NCBI GenBank assembly: GCA_022825745.1 | Contig: JAJDWF010000133.1 | Span: forward strand, 1-52,830 | Reading direction: 5' to 3' | Length of the DNA: 52,830 nucleotides | Source of the DNA: Dehalococcoidia bacterium | Lineage (GTDB): Bacteria > Chloroflexota > Dehalococcoidia > Lucifugimonadales > UBA3495 | Shown: piece by piece, positions 17,000 to 25,681 of the stretch | Numbering within the stretch: the first letter of the stretch is position 1 | Layout of the letters: the number at the start of each line of letters is the position of its first letter | Made by a program: the position numbers and the translations under genes | The notes under the pieces: generated by a model | The model's input: the letters and a program-made list of their open reading frames with translations, nothing else | Told to the model about the DNA's origin: nothing | Databases searched by the model: none

Positions 17000-17348
17000 C
17001 CGCCGAGGAATACATCCAGGCGTACCACAGGTTTGCTGAATTAGCGCAGCGACTTTTCGGCGAGGACGATGACCGAGCTGCCGCCGAAATGCTCTACGGA
17101 GCGCTTTCGCAGATTATAATCGCCATCGCTATCCTACGAGGAGAGGCTTTCCGGGAACACCAGCACCGCCGACACATTATCCGAACGCTCAGCAGTGAAC
17201 TTAGCACTCCGAGTTTAGTCGATGATTTCGGCGAGGCACAGCGGCTTCATGTCCATTTTATCTCAACGACTTGCACGGCGCGGATTTTGCCAACGCCGTA
17301 GCCGCTACCCAATCCCTCATCGACCGTCTGCTGCCCTTGTCTGCGTGA
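16996..17348 (+). pseudogene. PaREP1-like small gene with an apparent one-base frameshift
   Basis: The frame from the ATG at 16996 reads AEMLYGALSQIIIAIAILRG, a PaREP1-like helix, and would stop after 101 residues at 17301 with a nonsense tail. If one T is added to the TTTT run at 17256-17259 the protein continues as HFYLNDLHGADFANAV and SLIDRLLPLSA, ending at 17348, which matches how such proteins end. So either the gene is freshly frameshifted or a base was lost in assembly. It overlaps the preceding family member by ATGA. Confidence 0.65.
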
Positions 17349-17350
17349 AT

Positions 17351-18031
17351 ATGACAATCATCCGCATATCCGGCCTGCTGCTTCTGATTGCCGCCGTGGC
17401 TACGGCGGTGTCGGTGATGACTCGGCTCAACAGCAGCATGGAGCCGTTGGCCGGCAGCCCCATCCAGGTTCCCATTATTCTGGACACCGGCCAGTATGTC
17501 ATCGCCGGCGCCGCCCGCACCCTGTCCGGCCTTGGGCTGCTGGCGGCGGCGGTGTATCTGTGGTTCGCGCTGAGAGGCAGCCAGCCGCAGGCTATGGGCA
17601 TTGCCGCCGGCCTGCTGGTACTGTCCGGCGCGGTTACGGCGATCTCCGGCGCGGGGATGCTGGCCCTGGCCGGCGGCATACCGCAGGCGGCGGACGGCAG
17701 CGCAATGCTGACGGCATGGGACGCGCCCGGCTGGGTTGAACCGGCGGACGCCGTGCGTTGGATCGCCGGCAAGGTCGGCTTCACGCTGGCCGGCCTGGGC
17801 CTCATCGCCCTGGGCCCGGTGCAGTGGCGAATCGGCGGACTGCTCAGAGTGTCCGCCGTGGCCGACGTGATTATCGGCGTCGCCATGCTGTTCATCTGGG
17901 TTGACGCCGCCACCGTGATGCACCGCGTTTCCGGCATCGCCTTCCTGCTCTGGCTGATTGTCAGCGGGATTTGGCTGGTGGCCGGCCTGCTCAAAACCCC
18001 ACAGGGAGAAACTCAACATGGCAACCCGTGA
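17351..18031 (+). CDS. Hypothetical integral membrane protein
   Basis: A 226-residue protein with about six hydrophobic segments: SGLLLLIAAVATAVSV at the N-terminus, then segments near 55-72, 82-105, 140-160, 168-190 and 195-218. Residues between the first two (SSMEPLAGSPIQVP) would be outside. It has no motif I recognise. The gene starts 2 bases after the corrected end of the frameshifted gene and overlaps the DinB gene by 14 bases, so it is in the same operon. Confidence 0.7.
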   Translation: MTIIRISGLLLLIAAVATAVSVMTRLNSSMEPLAGSPIQVPIILDTGQYVIAGAARTLSGLGLLAAAVYLWFALRGSQPQAMGIAAGLLVLSGAVTAISGAGMLALAGGIPQAADGSAMLTAWDAPGWVEPADAVRWIAGKVGFTLAGLGLIALGPVQWRIGGLLRVSAVADVIIGVAMLFIWVDAATVMHRVSGIAFLLWLIVSGIWLVAGLLKTPQGETQHGNP

Positions 18032-18500
18032 AGACAACCTCGCCACCGTTCGCCGCATCCGCGATGATCTGACCGGCCTGCTGGAGGGCATGGACTACTG
18101 CCTGGACTGGAAGGACGGCGACAACTGGTGCGCCCGCGAGGTGCTGTACCACCTGGTGGACACGCCGGAGGGCGGCATCGGCGGCGTCATCGCCGGCGTA
18201 TTGGATGGAACCCGTGATGAGGTCACCATCCTGCCCGACGCCAACAACATGACGCCCGAGCGCATGGCCGCCGACATTGACGACGCGCAGGCCGGCCCGC
18301 TGGCCATCCTGCAAACCGCCGAGGATGCCATCGCCGCCGCGTCCGACGCCGACTTTGTGGAAAAGACGGCCATGGCCCACCTGCCGCATCGCGACATCCA
18401 CGAGGTTCGCACGGCGCAGGCGTTCATCGACGGCCTGGAGCGGCACTGGGGCGAGCACCTGAACCAGTTGCGGACGATACGGGAAGCCCTGGGGATGTAA
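18018..18500 (+). CDS. DinB-like four-helix protein
   Basis: A 160-residue DinB/YfiT-type protein: a first helix (NLATVRRIRDDLTGLLEGMD), CAREVLYHLVDTPEG carrying the usual metal-binding His, and a C-terminal helix with ERHWGEHLNQL holding a second His. DinB proteins are metal-dependent and often transfer small thiols or act on thiol adducts, but many have no known role. The ATG at 18018 follows AGGGAGAA and is preferred to the longer frame. Start overlaps the membrane-protein gene; the next gene starts 5 bases after its stop. Confidence 0.75.
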   Translation: MATREDNLATVRRIRDDLTGLLEGMDYCLDWKDGDNWCAREVLYHLVDTPEGGIGGVIAGVLDGTRDEVTILPDANNMTPERMAADIDDAQAGPLAILQTAEDAIAAASDADFVEKTAMAHLPHRDIHEVRTAQAFIDGLERHWGEHLNQLRTIREALGM

Positions 18501-18505
18501 CTACC

Positions 18506-19507
18506 ATGACGACGCTACTGCGGCGACTGCTCATTGTAATTAGCGCTCTGGCTTTGATGGCTCTGGTCGCCTGCTCCAGCGGCGCAGATACGCTGACCGT
18601 GGGCTTCTCTCCCTTCTACGACCAGGTCAGCTACAACGCCAGCAGCGACCCTGACGCGGACGGCTACGACACACACCTCGGTTACGAAGCAGACCTGCTG
18701 ACGGCGCTGGAAAGCATGGACGGATTTGGGCTCTCCTTCGAACGCAGGCCAATCCCGGAGTGGCCGGGCATCTGGTTGAAATCGGCTACCGACGAGTTCG
18801 ACATAGTGGGCGGCGGTATCACCATACGGGAGGCTCGCACCCGCAACGCCGCCGGAGATACTGTGGTGGCCTTCACCAACGGACACATCGCGTTCCGGCA
18901 GTCGCTGCTGGTACGCAGTGAGGACGCCGAGCGGATGGCGACCCATGAGCGGCTGACCGGCGATCTGATAATCGGCGTGTACCGCGACACCACCGGGGAA
19001 GGTCGTCTGCTGCAACTGACCGGCCTGGCCGACGGCAACGGAACGCTGGCCGCCGGCGCCCGAGTGACAACCCCCAACGGCGATGTCGTGGCCGACGGCA
19101 GCAACGCTTACACCATCACGCCGGCGTCGGCGTCGGAGATTCTGACCGACCGGAGTCACCTCTACCCTCCGGACGACACCATGCCGCAGGTAATGTATTT
19201 GCCCGACGACGTCAGCCCCGACATGGTGCACGAAATGCTGCTGGCCGGCGTCATTGACGGCAGAGCCGGCGAGGAGATTGAGAACAACAACGCGGTTCAC
19301 GGATCGGACGGCAATCTGGCAATTACAGCCCTGGACGACCTGGTGGAGTACGGCGGCTTCACCGTTGACGCCGACAACACGGAGTTGCTGGCCCGGCTCA
19401 ACGAGGGCATAGATTACCTGACCGACAACCGGCGCATCGGGTATGCGGAGTGGAGAGCCGACCCGACGGTGTTCATGCAGCGCGCAGCGCTACGGAAACG
19501 ACTATGA
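18506..19507 (+). CDS. Substrate-binding lipoprotein (family 3-like)
   Basis: A 333-residue exported lipoprotein: signal peptide with lipobox LVAC (Cys about 23) followed by SSGADTLTVGFSPFY. The layout, with GYEADLLTALE, EFDIVGGGITIREART and a repeated hinge, fits the type-2 periplasmic-binding fold of polar amino acid receptors or of transporter-like sensors. No permease or ATPase genes adjoin, so it is an orphan receptor here. It follows the DinB gene by 5 bases. Confidence 0.75.
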   Translation: MTTLLRRLLIVISALALMALVACSSGADTLTVGFSPFYDQVSYNASSDPDADGYDTHLGYEADLLTALESMDGFGLSFERRPIPEWPGIWLKSATDEFDIVGGGITIREARTRNAAGDTVVAFTNGHIAFRQSLLVRSEDAERMATHERLTGDLIIGVYRDTTGEGRLLQLTGLADGNGTLAAGARVTTPNGDVVADGSNAYTITPASASEILTDRSHLYPPDDTMPQVMYLPDDVSPDMVHEMLLAGVIDGRAGEEIENNNAVHGSDGNLAITALDDLVEYGGFTVDADNTELLARLNEGIDYLTDNRRIGYAEWRADPTVFMQRAALRKRL

Positions 19508-19589
19508 CCCGTGCCGTTTGACACCCTGCCGCCATTATGTCTATATTCCGCTCAATAATACCTGTCACGCAAAACGGAGGAAATTGCAC

Positions 19590-20441
19590 ATGGCGACACC
19601 ACGAGGACGAGTCAGCTTCGACGCCGGCAACGTAGGATTCATCGTCCAGCACGAGCTGTGGGACGGCAACATCCAGGACCACTCCGACCAGGGCGTTGTG
19701 ATCCTGGTGCAGGTGGGCGACGAGACGGCGTTGCGGTTCAACTGCTTCGACATTGAAAAGAGCTACGTGTACGCGCCGGACGGCAAGAACGTACAGTACC
19801 GCATGGACCAGACCACCGACGGCAACCCCATCGGCTGGTCGGTGCGCACCATGCGCAGCAATCTCGGCGCGATGCTGGAAAGCGCCGGCTACGCCGATGC
19901 CGCCGCCGGGCTGGACATGGGCGCCGTGAACAAGGCCCTGGACGAGGTGGACGCCACCGCGCGGGTCAAGTTCGCCGCCGACCGCAACACGGTCAAGCAC
20001 AACCGGGGCACCGACATCATCGAGGCGGGCAACATCCGCTTCGGGCTGGAGATGCGCCGCCAGGCTTCGGGCGACGGCGGCTTGGCCATCCACGTGCTGA
20101 GCGATCTGGCCGGCAACACCGGCCGCGTCTTCACCGAGGAGACCGAACTGCTGGCGTTCGACTGCTTCCGCGACGAGCCCCACTACCACTACGGGCCGCG
20201 CAACAAGAACCACCGCATCTTCTGGGACAAGACGCTGGTTCCCGACCCGCTGGGCTGGTGCCTGGACCAGTTCAAGGGCGGCAAACTCAAGTCCATGATC
20301 GAGCGGGCCGGCTACCCCGGCGTCGCCGCCGACCTGGACGAGGACCTGCTCGCGTCCGTGATCCCGCAGGTGGAGCAGCGCGGCCGCGAGATGGAAGCCA
20401 CGGGGATTCCGGCGGAGGTAACGCCGAACATCGTGCAGTAG
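19590..20441 (+). CDS. Hypothetical protein with an internally duplicated domain
   Basis: A 283-residue cytoplasmic protein with two related halves. Each begins GN(V/I)-F and holds a Phe/Leu-x-x-FDCF or FNCFD element, then an H/Y-rich YVYAPDGKN or YHYGPRNKN turn, DP(L/I)GW, and a closing helix ending AGY. The second half has HYHYGPRNKNH, which could bind a metal. I do not recognise the family. The ATG at 19590 has ACGGAGG at good distance. It is monocistronic, ending just before a terminator-like palindrome. Confidence 0.7.
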   Translation: MATPRGRVSFDAGNVGFIVQHELWDGNIQDHSDQGVVILVQVGDETALRFNCFDIEKSYVYAPDGKNVQYRMDQTTDGNPIGWSVRTMRSNLGAMLESAGYADAAAGLDMGAVNKALDEVDATARVKFAADRNTVKHNRGTDIIEAGNIRFGLEMRRQASGDGGLAIHVLSDLAGNTGRVFTEETELLAFDCFRDEPHYHYGPRNKNHRIFWDKTLVPDPLGWCLDQFKGGKLKSMIERAGYPGVAADLDEDLLASVIPQVEQRGREMEATGIPAEVTPNIVQ

Positions 20442-20468
20442 GCTAGACCGCACAGCAACCCGAACGGC

Positions 20469-20506
20469 GTAGGGGCGAATGATTATTCGCCCCTACCCGT
20501 TTTTAT
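20469..20506 (+). terminator. Palindrome with T run, probable intrinsic terminator
   Basis: A 12-base perfect stem GTAGGGGCGAAT/ATTCGCCCCTAC with loop GATT (20469-20496) followed by CCGTTTTT. It lies between two convergent genes and could end transcription from both, and belongs to the dispersed GTAGGGGCG palindrome type. Confidence 0.7.
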
Positions 20507-20521
20507 GGTGGACCAAGCGAA

Positions 20522-20920
20522 TCACACCGACGCCGGCGTCGGCTTGCGCAAGTGGGCTTCGGGATGGGGCAACGCGTCCTGCGGGAAAGCCGCGGCGGTG
20601 GTTTTGATGGCCTGCGGCGCGGCGTCAGTGGTAAGGTCAAATTCAATCGCCAACAGGTAGTCGCCTTCTGGGTTTTCCATGGCGTCGCGCGGCGATACTT
20701 GGCCGGAGAAGATGGCGTGGAGACGCGCTTCGGTAAGCGGCAGGCAGATCCATCGCTCCATCTCCATATCGGCGTCGCTCCACCACACCAAGTACAGTTG
20801 GCCCGACTCGTCACGTTCGAGTAGAATGCGTGGGCCATCATAGTAGTCGAGCACTTCGTCAAACGAAAACTCGGGAAAAGGCGGGGCAGACAACAAAGTT
20901 CCCTTGATTTTTGACAGCAT
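20522..20920 (-). CDS. Small hypothetical protein (DUF6575-like)
   Basis: A 132-residue protein. The pattern VLDYYDGPRIL, GQLYLVWWSD, RWICLPLTEARL and GQVSPRDAM is like a family of small proteins I associate tentatively with DUF6575; its biochemical role is unknown. Starts 4 bases downstream of the preceding gene's stop, making an operon with it and with lepA. Confidence 0.55.
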   Translation of the reverse strand: MLSKIKGTLLSAPPFPEFSFDEVLDYYDGPRILLERDESGQLYLVWWSDADMEMERWICLPLTEARLHAIFSGQVSPRDAMENPEGDYLLAIEFDLTTDAAPQAIKTTAAAFPQDALPHPEAHLRKPTPASV

Positions 20921-20924
20921 AACG

Positions 20925-21332
20925 TTACCTTCTTAAATTCATTACAACTGTGGCAATGGCTACTGGATTATAGCCGTCCGCTTGCCACAACGTATGATGC
21001 GAGTTGCCATCACGAGGCGTAGGAAGCATTTTCCCGGCATCTGCCCCGAGGGTCAAAAGGGCAATTTTGTCCCCCAGACTGTGATACCTACGGGCGTTCC
21101 ATATGGCATCGTTTGCGTCAGCATAGACCGACAAACCCATCAACGTGCATTGCGTCTCCAATCCGCGCCGCATCATGTCGTTAGCTCGTCTTCTGTTCAG
21201 ATAGTATATCGATACGAAATCGCCAGGCTCAGGCGGGTCGGTTTTGACGATGCGGTAATATACACCGATGGCCGGGTACGCCTCATCTGGCGGGCAATCC
21301 TCCGGGAAGTCGGCGGGCCAACGTAGAACCAT
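20925..21332 (-). CDS. Small hypothetical protein downstream of lepA
   Basis: A 135-residue protein of mixed alpha/beta character with YYRIVKTDPPEPGDFVSIYYLNRR near the N-terminus (quoted in part) and no signal or membrane segment. It begins 3 bases after lepA ends and is followed 4 bases later by the next small gene. The pair could be a toxin-antitoxin or immunity couple given size and spacing, but I see no motif that supports this. Confidence 0.5.
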   Translation of the reverse strand: MVLRWPADFPEDCPPDEAYPAIGVYYRIVKTDPPEPGDFVSIYYLNRRRANDMMRRGLETQCTLMGLSVYADANDAIWNARRYHSLGDKIALLTLGADAGKMLPTPRDGNSHHTLWQADGYNPVAIATVVMNLRR

Positions 21333-21335
21333 CCG

Positions 21336-23192
21336 TTACCCCTCCTCCCCTATTTTTAGCAGGCTTAGGAAGGCTTCCTGGGGGACTTCTACGCGGCCGA
21401 CGCGCTTCATGCGCTTTTTGCCTTCTTTCTGCTTTTCGAGGAGCTTGCGCTTGCGGGTGATGTCGCCGCCGTAGCACTTGGAGAGGACGTCCTTGCGCAT
21501 GGCGCGGACGGTTTCGCGGGCGACGATGCGGCTACCGATGGCCGCCTGGATGGGCACCTCGAACATCTGACGCGGGATGGTGCTGCGCAGCTTCTCGACG
21601 ATGGTGCGGCCCTGGACTACGGCGTTGTCCCGGTGGCTGATCATGCTGAGGGCCTCCACCGGCGTCTGGTTCACCAGGATGTCGATGCGCACCAGCGGCG
21701 CGGCGCGGTAGCCCTCGAAGGTGTAGTCCAGCGAGGCGTAGCCCTGGGTGCGGGATTTTAGCTGGTTGTAGAAGTCGGCCAGCATCTCGGCCAGGGGCAT
21801 GGTGTATTCCATGACCACGCGGGTCTGCTCGCTGTCGGCTGAGGCATCGGCCTGGCTGCCGCCGATGCCCTGGATGTACTCCATGCGCCGGAACTCGGAG
21901 CGGCGGGCGTGCATCAACTCCATGACAGCGCCGACGGAGCGGCTGGGCGCGACGATGGTTACCCCCAGGATCGGCTCCCGCACTTCGGAGATGGCGTTGG
22001 GCTGGGGCAGCAGCGACGGGTTGTCCACGCGGATGACTTCGCCGCTGGTCAGCAGCACCTCGTAGGCGACACTGGGGGCGGTGACAATCAGGTCAAGGTC
22101 GTACTCGCGCTCCAGCCGCTCCTGCACGATTTCGAGATGCACAAGGCCAAGGAATCCGCAGCGGAACCCGAAGCCCAACGCGCCACTGTTCTCCGGTTCG
22201 ATGGTCAGCGAGGCGTCGTTGAGCTTGAGCTTTTCCAGGGCGGCGCGCAGCCGGGTGTAGTCCTCGCCGTCGGCGGGATAGAGGCCGGCGAACACCATGG
22301 ATTTCAGCTCCACGTAGCCGGGCAGGGGTTCCTCGGCTGGGTGGACGTTATTAGTCAGGGTGTCGCCGACGGCGCATTCCTGCACGTCCTTGAAACCGGT
22401 GGCGACGTAGCCCACCTGGCCGGCCTGGAGCGTGCCGGTAGCCGTGGGTTCGGGCGCGAACACGCCCACCTCCATGATTTCAACCGTCCGGCCGGACGAC
22501 ATCACTTGCAGGCGGTCGCTGGTCGAAATGGCGCCGTCGGCGACGCGCACGTAGGCGATGATGCCCTTGTAGGTATCGTAGGTGGAGTCGAACACCAGGG
22601 CGCGGAAGGGCTCGTCGTCACCGCCGGCCGGCGGGGGCACCCGTCCCACAATGGCGTCCAGCAGTTCCACGCAGCCGAGGCCGGACTTGGCGGATACGAA
22701 CAGCACCTCGTCGCGCCGGAAGCCGAAAATCTGCTCCATCTCGGCGGCCACGCGCTCCGGCTCCGCCGAGGGCAGGTCCACCTTGTTGATGACGGGGATC
22801 ATCTCCAGGTCGTATTCCATGGCCAGCAGCGTGTTGGCGATGGTCTGGGCTTCCACGCCCTGCGTCGCGTCCACCACCAGCAGCGCGCCTTCGCAGGCCG
22901 CCAGCGCGCGCGACACTTCGTAGGAAAAGTCCACGTGGCCGGGGGTATCGATCAGGTTCAGCTGATACTCGCCGGCATGGTCGCCGCCCGCGACGCGGTG
23001 GGACATGGTCACGGCTTTCCCCTTGATGGTGATGCCGCGCTCGCGTTCCAGTTCCATCTGGTCGAGGAACTGGGCCTTCATGTCCTGGGGCCGCACGGTT
23101 CCGGTGATTTCCAGCAGGCGATCCGCCAGGGTGGATTTCCCGTGATCGATGTGGGCGATGATGCAGAAATTGCGGATGCGCTGCTGATTCAT
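21336..23192 (-). CDS. lepA: Elongation factor 4 (back-translocase)
   Basis: A 618-residue translational GTPase. G1 AHIDHGKST, switch GERGITIK, G3 DTPGHVDF, G4 NKVD and G5 SAKSG appear in order in the first 180 residues. Domains II and III/V-like follow, and the C-terminal domain ends with the LepA-specific [22 protein letters not shown] region (quoted in part). EF4 rebinds ribosomes and moves them back a codon under ionic or cold stress. Length matches the family (~600). Two small unknown genes follow with 3-4-base gaps. Confidence 0.97.
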   Translation of the reverse strand: MNQQRIRNFCIIAHIDHGKSTLADRLLEITGTVRPQDMKAQFLDQMELERERGITIKGKAVTMSHRVAGGDHAGEYQLNLIDTPGHVDFSYEVSRALAACEGALLVVDATQGVEAQTIANTLLAMEYDLEMIPVINKVDLPSAEPERVAAEMEQIFGFRRDEVLFVSAKSGLGCVELLDAIVGRVPPPAGGDDEPFRALVFDSTYDTYKGIIAYVRVADGAISTSDRLQVMSSGRTVEIMEVGVFAPEPTATGTLQAGQVGYVATGFKDVQECAVGDTLTNNVHPAEEPLPGYVELKSMVFAGLYPADGEDYTRLRAALEKLKLNDASLTIEPENSGALGFGFRCGFLGLVHLEIVQERLEREYDLDLIVTAPSVAYEVLLTSGEVIRVDNPSLLPQPNAISEVREPILGVTIVAPSRSVGAVMELMHARRSEFRRMEYIQGIGGSQADASADSEQTRVVMEYTMPLAEMLADFYNQLKSRTQGYASLDYTFEGYRAAPLVRIDILVNQTPVEALSMISHRDNAVVQGRTIVEKLRSTIPRQMFEVPIQAAIGSRIVARETVRAMRKDVLSKCYGGDITRKRKLLEKQKEGKKRMKRVGRVEVPQEAFLSLLKIGEEG

Positions 23193-23287
23193 AATGCCGT
23201 CCTTGTAACGTACATCATGGTAGCACGGGGCGATTCGCTACGCCAATTTTGGAGCCGTGCTTGAACTGGACAACTCAGCGGGAATTG

Positions 23288-25654
23288 CTACGGGCAGAGG
23301 AGATCCTGAGCCGCTTCACCTCCGTCGGACCGGCGGGCCAAGTCGCACGCCGTGTCGCCACCCTCGTTCACCGCCGTAACGTCCGCGCCGGCGTCTATCA
23401 ACAGCCTCAGCAACTCCAGCAGTGTTTCAACCCTCACCTCCGGGGTGAAATACCAGGAGTTGCTCGCCTCCACTACCAGGTACAGCGACGTCCTTCCCCA
23501 CCAGTCGACAGCGTTGACGTCCGCGCCGGCGTCCAGCAATTGGGTGATGAATTCGGGAGACGGCGGGCGGTGGTCCGAGGCAGCCTCCAGGAGCAAAACC
23601 GTATTGCCCCTTTCGTCGGGAGCGTTCACGTCCGCCCCGGCATCCAGCAACAGAGCTATCAACTCGGGAGAAGGTAGATTGTGGTAGGCAGCAGTCAGGT
23701 GCAGGGGCGTCTTTCCCGTTTGATCAGTGGCGTTGACCTCGGCGCCGGCGTCCAGCAACCGGGCGATGGCCTCACCCTCGTCAGAATCGTTATAGGAATG
23801 CCTTAAATACGCGGCAGTCGCTATATGCAGCGGCGTTCTTTCCGCCGGGTTCACTGCGTTGACGTTCGCGCCGGCGTCCAGCAGCCAGGCGATGACCTCC
23901 GGGGACAGTCCGTCCGCCGCCAGGAGCAAAGGCGTATTCCCCTCATGGTCAAAGGCGTTGACGTCCGATCCGGCGCGCAGCAGCAGCGCGATAGCGTCGA
24001 CGGAAGGCGACCCGTGCCGATCATTCGTCAGGTGGAGAGGCGTCTTTCCCGTTTGGTCAGTGGCGTTGACGTCCGCGCCGGCGTCCAGCAGTAGAGCGAC
24101 GGTTTCGGGCGAGGGTGACCGATGCGCTGCCCGGTGCAGAGGTGTTTGCAACGTCTCATCGACGGCGTTCACATCCGCCCCGTGCTCCAGCAGCAGGCTT
24201 ACGCTGACGGGTATCCCGGCCGCCGCGGCTGCGTGCAGAGCCGTGACCCCATAGTCGTTCTGCGTCGTTGCGTCAGCGCCGTGAGCCAGCAGCAGCCGGA
24301 CGGTGTCGGGATGTCGATGTGACGCCGCGGAAAGCAGCGGAGTTTCCTCGCTGTCATTTCTGGCGTTCGCGTCGGCCCCGTTTTCCAACAACAGCCTGAC
24401 GACATCAGGGCTGGGATTACAGGGAGTGTCCAGGTTCACGTGCCGGTCGTCCATCGCGCTATGCAGCGGCGTATTCATTTGGTAACCCGGGGCGTTCACG
24501 TCCGCGCCCCGCTCCAGTAACAGGCTGACGACCGACGGGCCGGAGCAGATGGCGGCGAGATGCAGGGGCCTGACGCCTCGTTCCGTCTCCGCTGCCACGT
24601 CCGCACCGGCGTCCAGCAGCAGGCTGATGACCGCCGGGTCGAGATCGCCGTTAAGCGCCGCTTCGTGAAGAGGAGTCCGGCCGTAAATGCCCTGGGCTTT
24701 CACGTCGGCTCCTTTCTCCAGCAGCAGCCGGAAGACTTCGAGGCCGGCGCCAAAGTTAGCCGCCATGTGCAGCAGGGTAGTCTCCTCGTAATAGCCCAAG
24801 CCCGCAGCATCGACTCCGTGCTCCAGCAGCAGCCGGATAACTTCGGGGTTGGCGCCGGCCCACATGGCATAGAGCATAATCATCGCGTCCGTTTCGTTGT
24901 CCGCCGCCACCTCGACGCCTTGCTCCAGCAGCAGTTTGACAATCCTCGGGTCCGCATCGTAAATCTCTTGCTCGATTAAATTAGCAAGGTATATGAAAAG
25001 GGCCAACTGGCCGTATTCATCCCTGGCCGCGGCGTCTGCGCCATGCTTCAGCAGCAGCTCAACGACCGCAACAGCGTTCGCCGCAAAGTCGTCAACGTCC
25101 CCGGCAACCAAACCGGCGACCTCCGGGTGAACAGCGTACACCGCCCGCATTACCGCGGAATGCAGCAGCGGTGAGCCCGAGTAATCGTCCACCGCATTGG
25201 GGTCGGCGCCGCCTTCCAGAAGCAACTTGACAATCTCAGGGTCGCTTCCAAACCACAGCGCATAGCCCAGAACCGGCGTACCATTATCGTCCCTGCCTGC
25301 CGGGTCGGCGCCGTGGTCCAGCTCGGCCTGTACCGATGCAACGGTCGCGCCGCCTTCCCAGAACTCTGCGGAGCACAGATTGCCGCAGGGCCCGGGTGGG
25401 GCCGCCGTAGGCGCCACTCTGGGCGATGGGGATGGCGTAAGGGTTGCGCTCGGCGCAATCGTGGGTGGCGGCGACGATATTTCTGGCGCAGGCGATGGGG
25501 CGGGCGATAATGCCGGCGCCGTTTGAGAGACCGGTGGTGTTGGGATGGAAGTTGCGGGCGGGTCGGGTTGGCGGTCGCAGGCGGCAAGCGCAAGTCCGGC
25601 TATGGCCAACGCTGCTGCAGCCAGCATGGAAAAGCTCAGGAATGATTTGCTCAA
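23288..25654 (-). CDS. Large ankyrin-repeat lipoprotein
   Basis: A 788-residue surface protein. The N-terminus is a lipoprotein signal (LALAAC, Cys about 26), then a Pro/Ser/Thr-rich stalk to about 90. From there to the end run about 18 ankyrin repeats of 33-40 residues, with the family core LLLDAGADVNA, GNTPLLLAA and TPLH repeated many times. The signal places the repeats outside the membrane, where they would bind proteins. Ankyrin proteins are abundant in bacteria living with sponges and other hosts. Related DNA repeats (GCGTTGACGTCCGCGCCGGC) recur because of the coding repeats. Confidence 0.9.
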   Translation of the reverse strand: MSKSFLSFSMLAAAALAIAGLALAACDRQPDPPATSIPTPPVSQTAPALSPAPSPAPEISSPPPTIAPSATLTPSPSPRVAPTAAPPGPCGNLCSAEFWEGGATVASVQAELDHGADPAGRDDNGTPVLGYALWFGSDPEIVKLLLEGGADPNAVDDYSGSPLLHSAVMRAVYAVHPEVAGLVAGDVDDFAANAVAVVELLLKHGADAAARDEYGQLALFIYLANLIEQEIYDADPRIVKLLLEQGVEVAADNETDAMIMLYAMWAGANPEVIRLLLEHGVDAAGLGYYEETTLLHMAANFGAGLEVFRLLLEKGADVKAQGIYGRTPLHEAALNGDLDPAVISLLLDAGADVAAETERGVRPLHLAAICSGPSVVSLLLERGADVNAPGYQMNTPLHSAMDDRHVNLDTPCNPSPDVVRLLLENGADANARNDSEETPLLSAASHRHPDTVRLLLAHGADATTQNDYGVTALHAAAAAGIPVSVSLLLEHGADVNAVDETLQTPLHRAAHRSPSPETVALLLDAGADVNATDQTGKTPLHLTNDRHGSPSVDAIALLLRAGSDVNAFDHEGNTPLLLAADGLSPEVIAWLLDAGANVNAVNPAERTPLHIATAAYLRHSYNDSDEGEAIARLLDAGAEVNATDQTGKTPLHLTAAYHNLPSPELIALLLDAGADVNAPDERGNTVLLLEAASDHRPPSPEFITQLLDAGADVNAVDWWGRTSLYLVVEASNSWYFTPEVRVETLLELLRLLIDAGADVTAVNEGGDTACDLARRSDGGEAAQDLLCP

Positions 25655-25681
25655 GGCTTAAAGCTCCGGATTGATAGGGGC

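Noticed and set aside
23288..25654. Repeated DNA in this gene as CRISPR or satellite
   Set aside because: The repeats are imperfect, in frame and spaced as ankyrin units.
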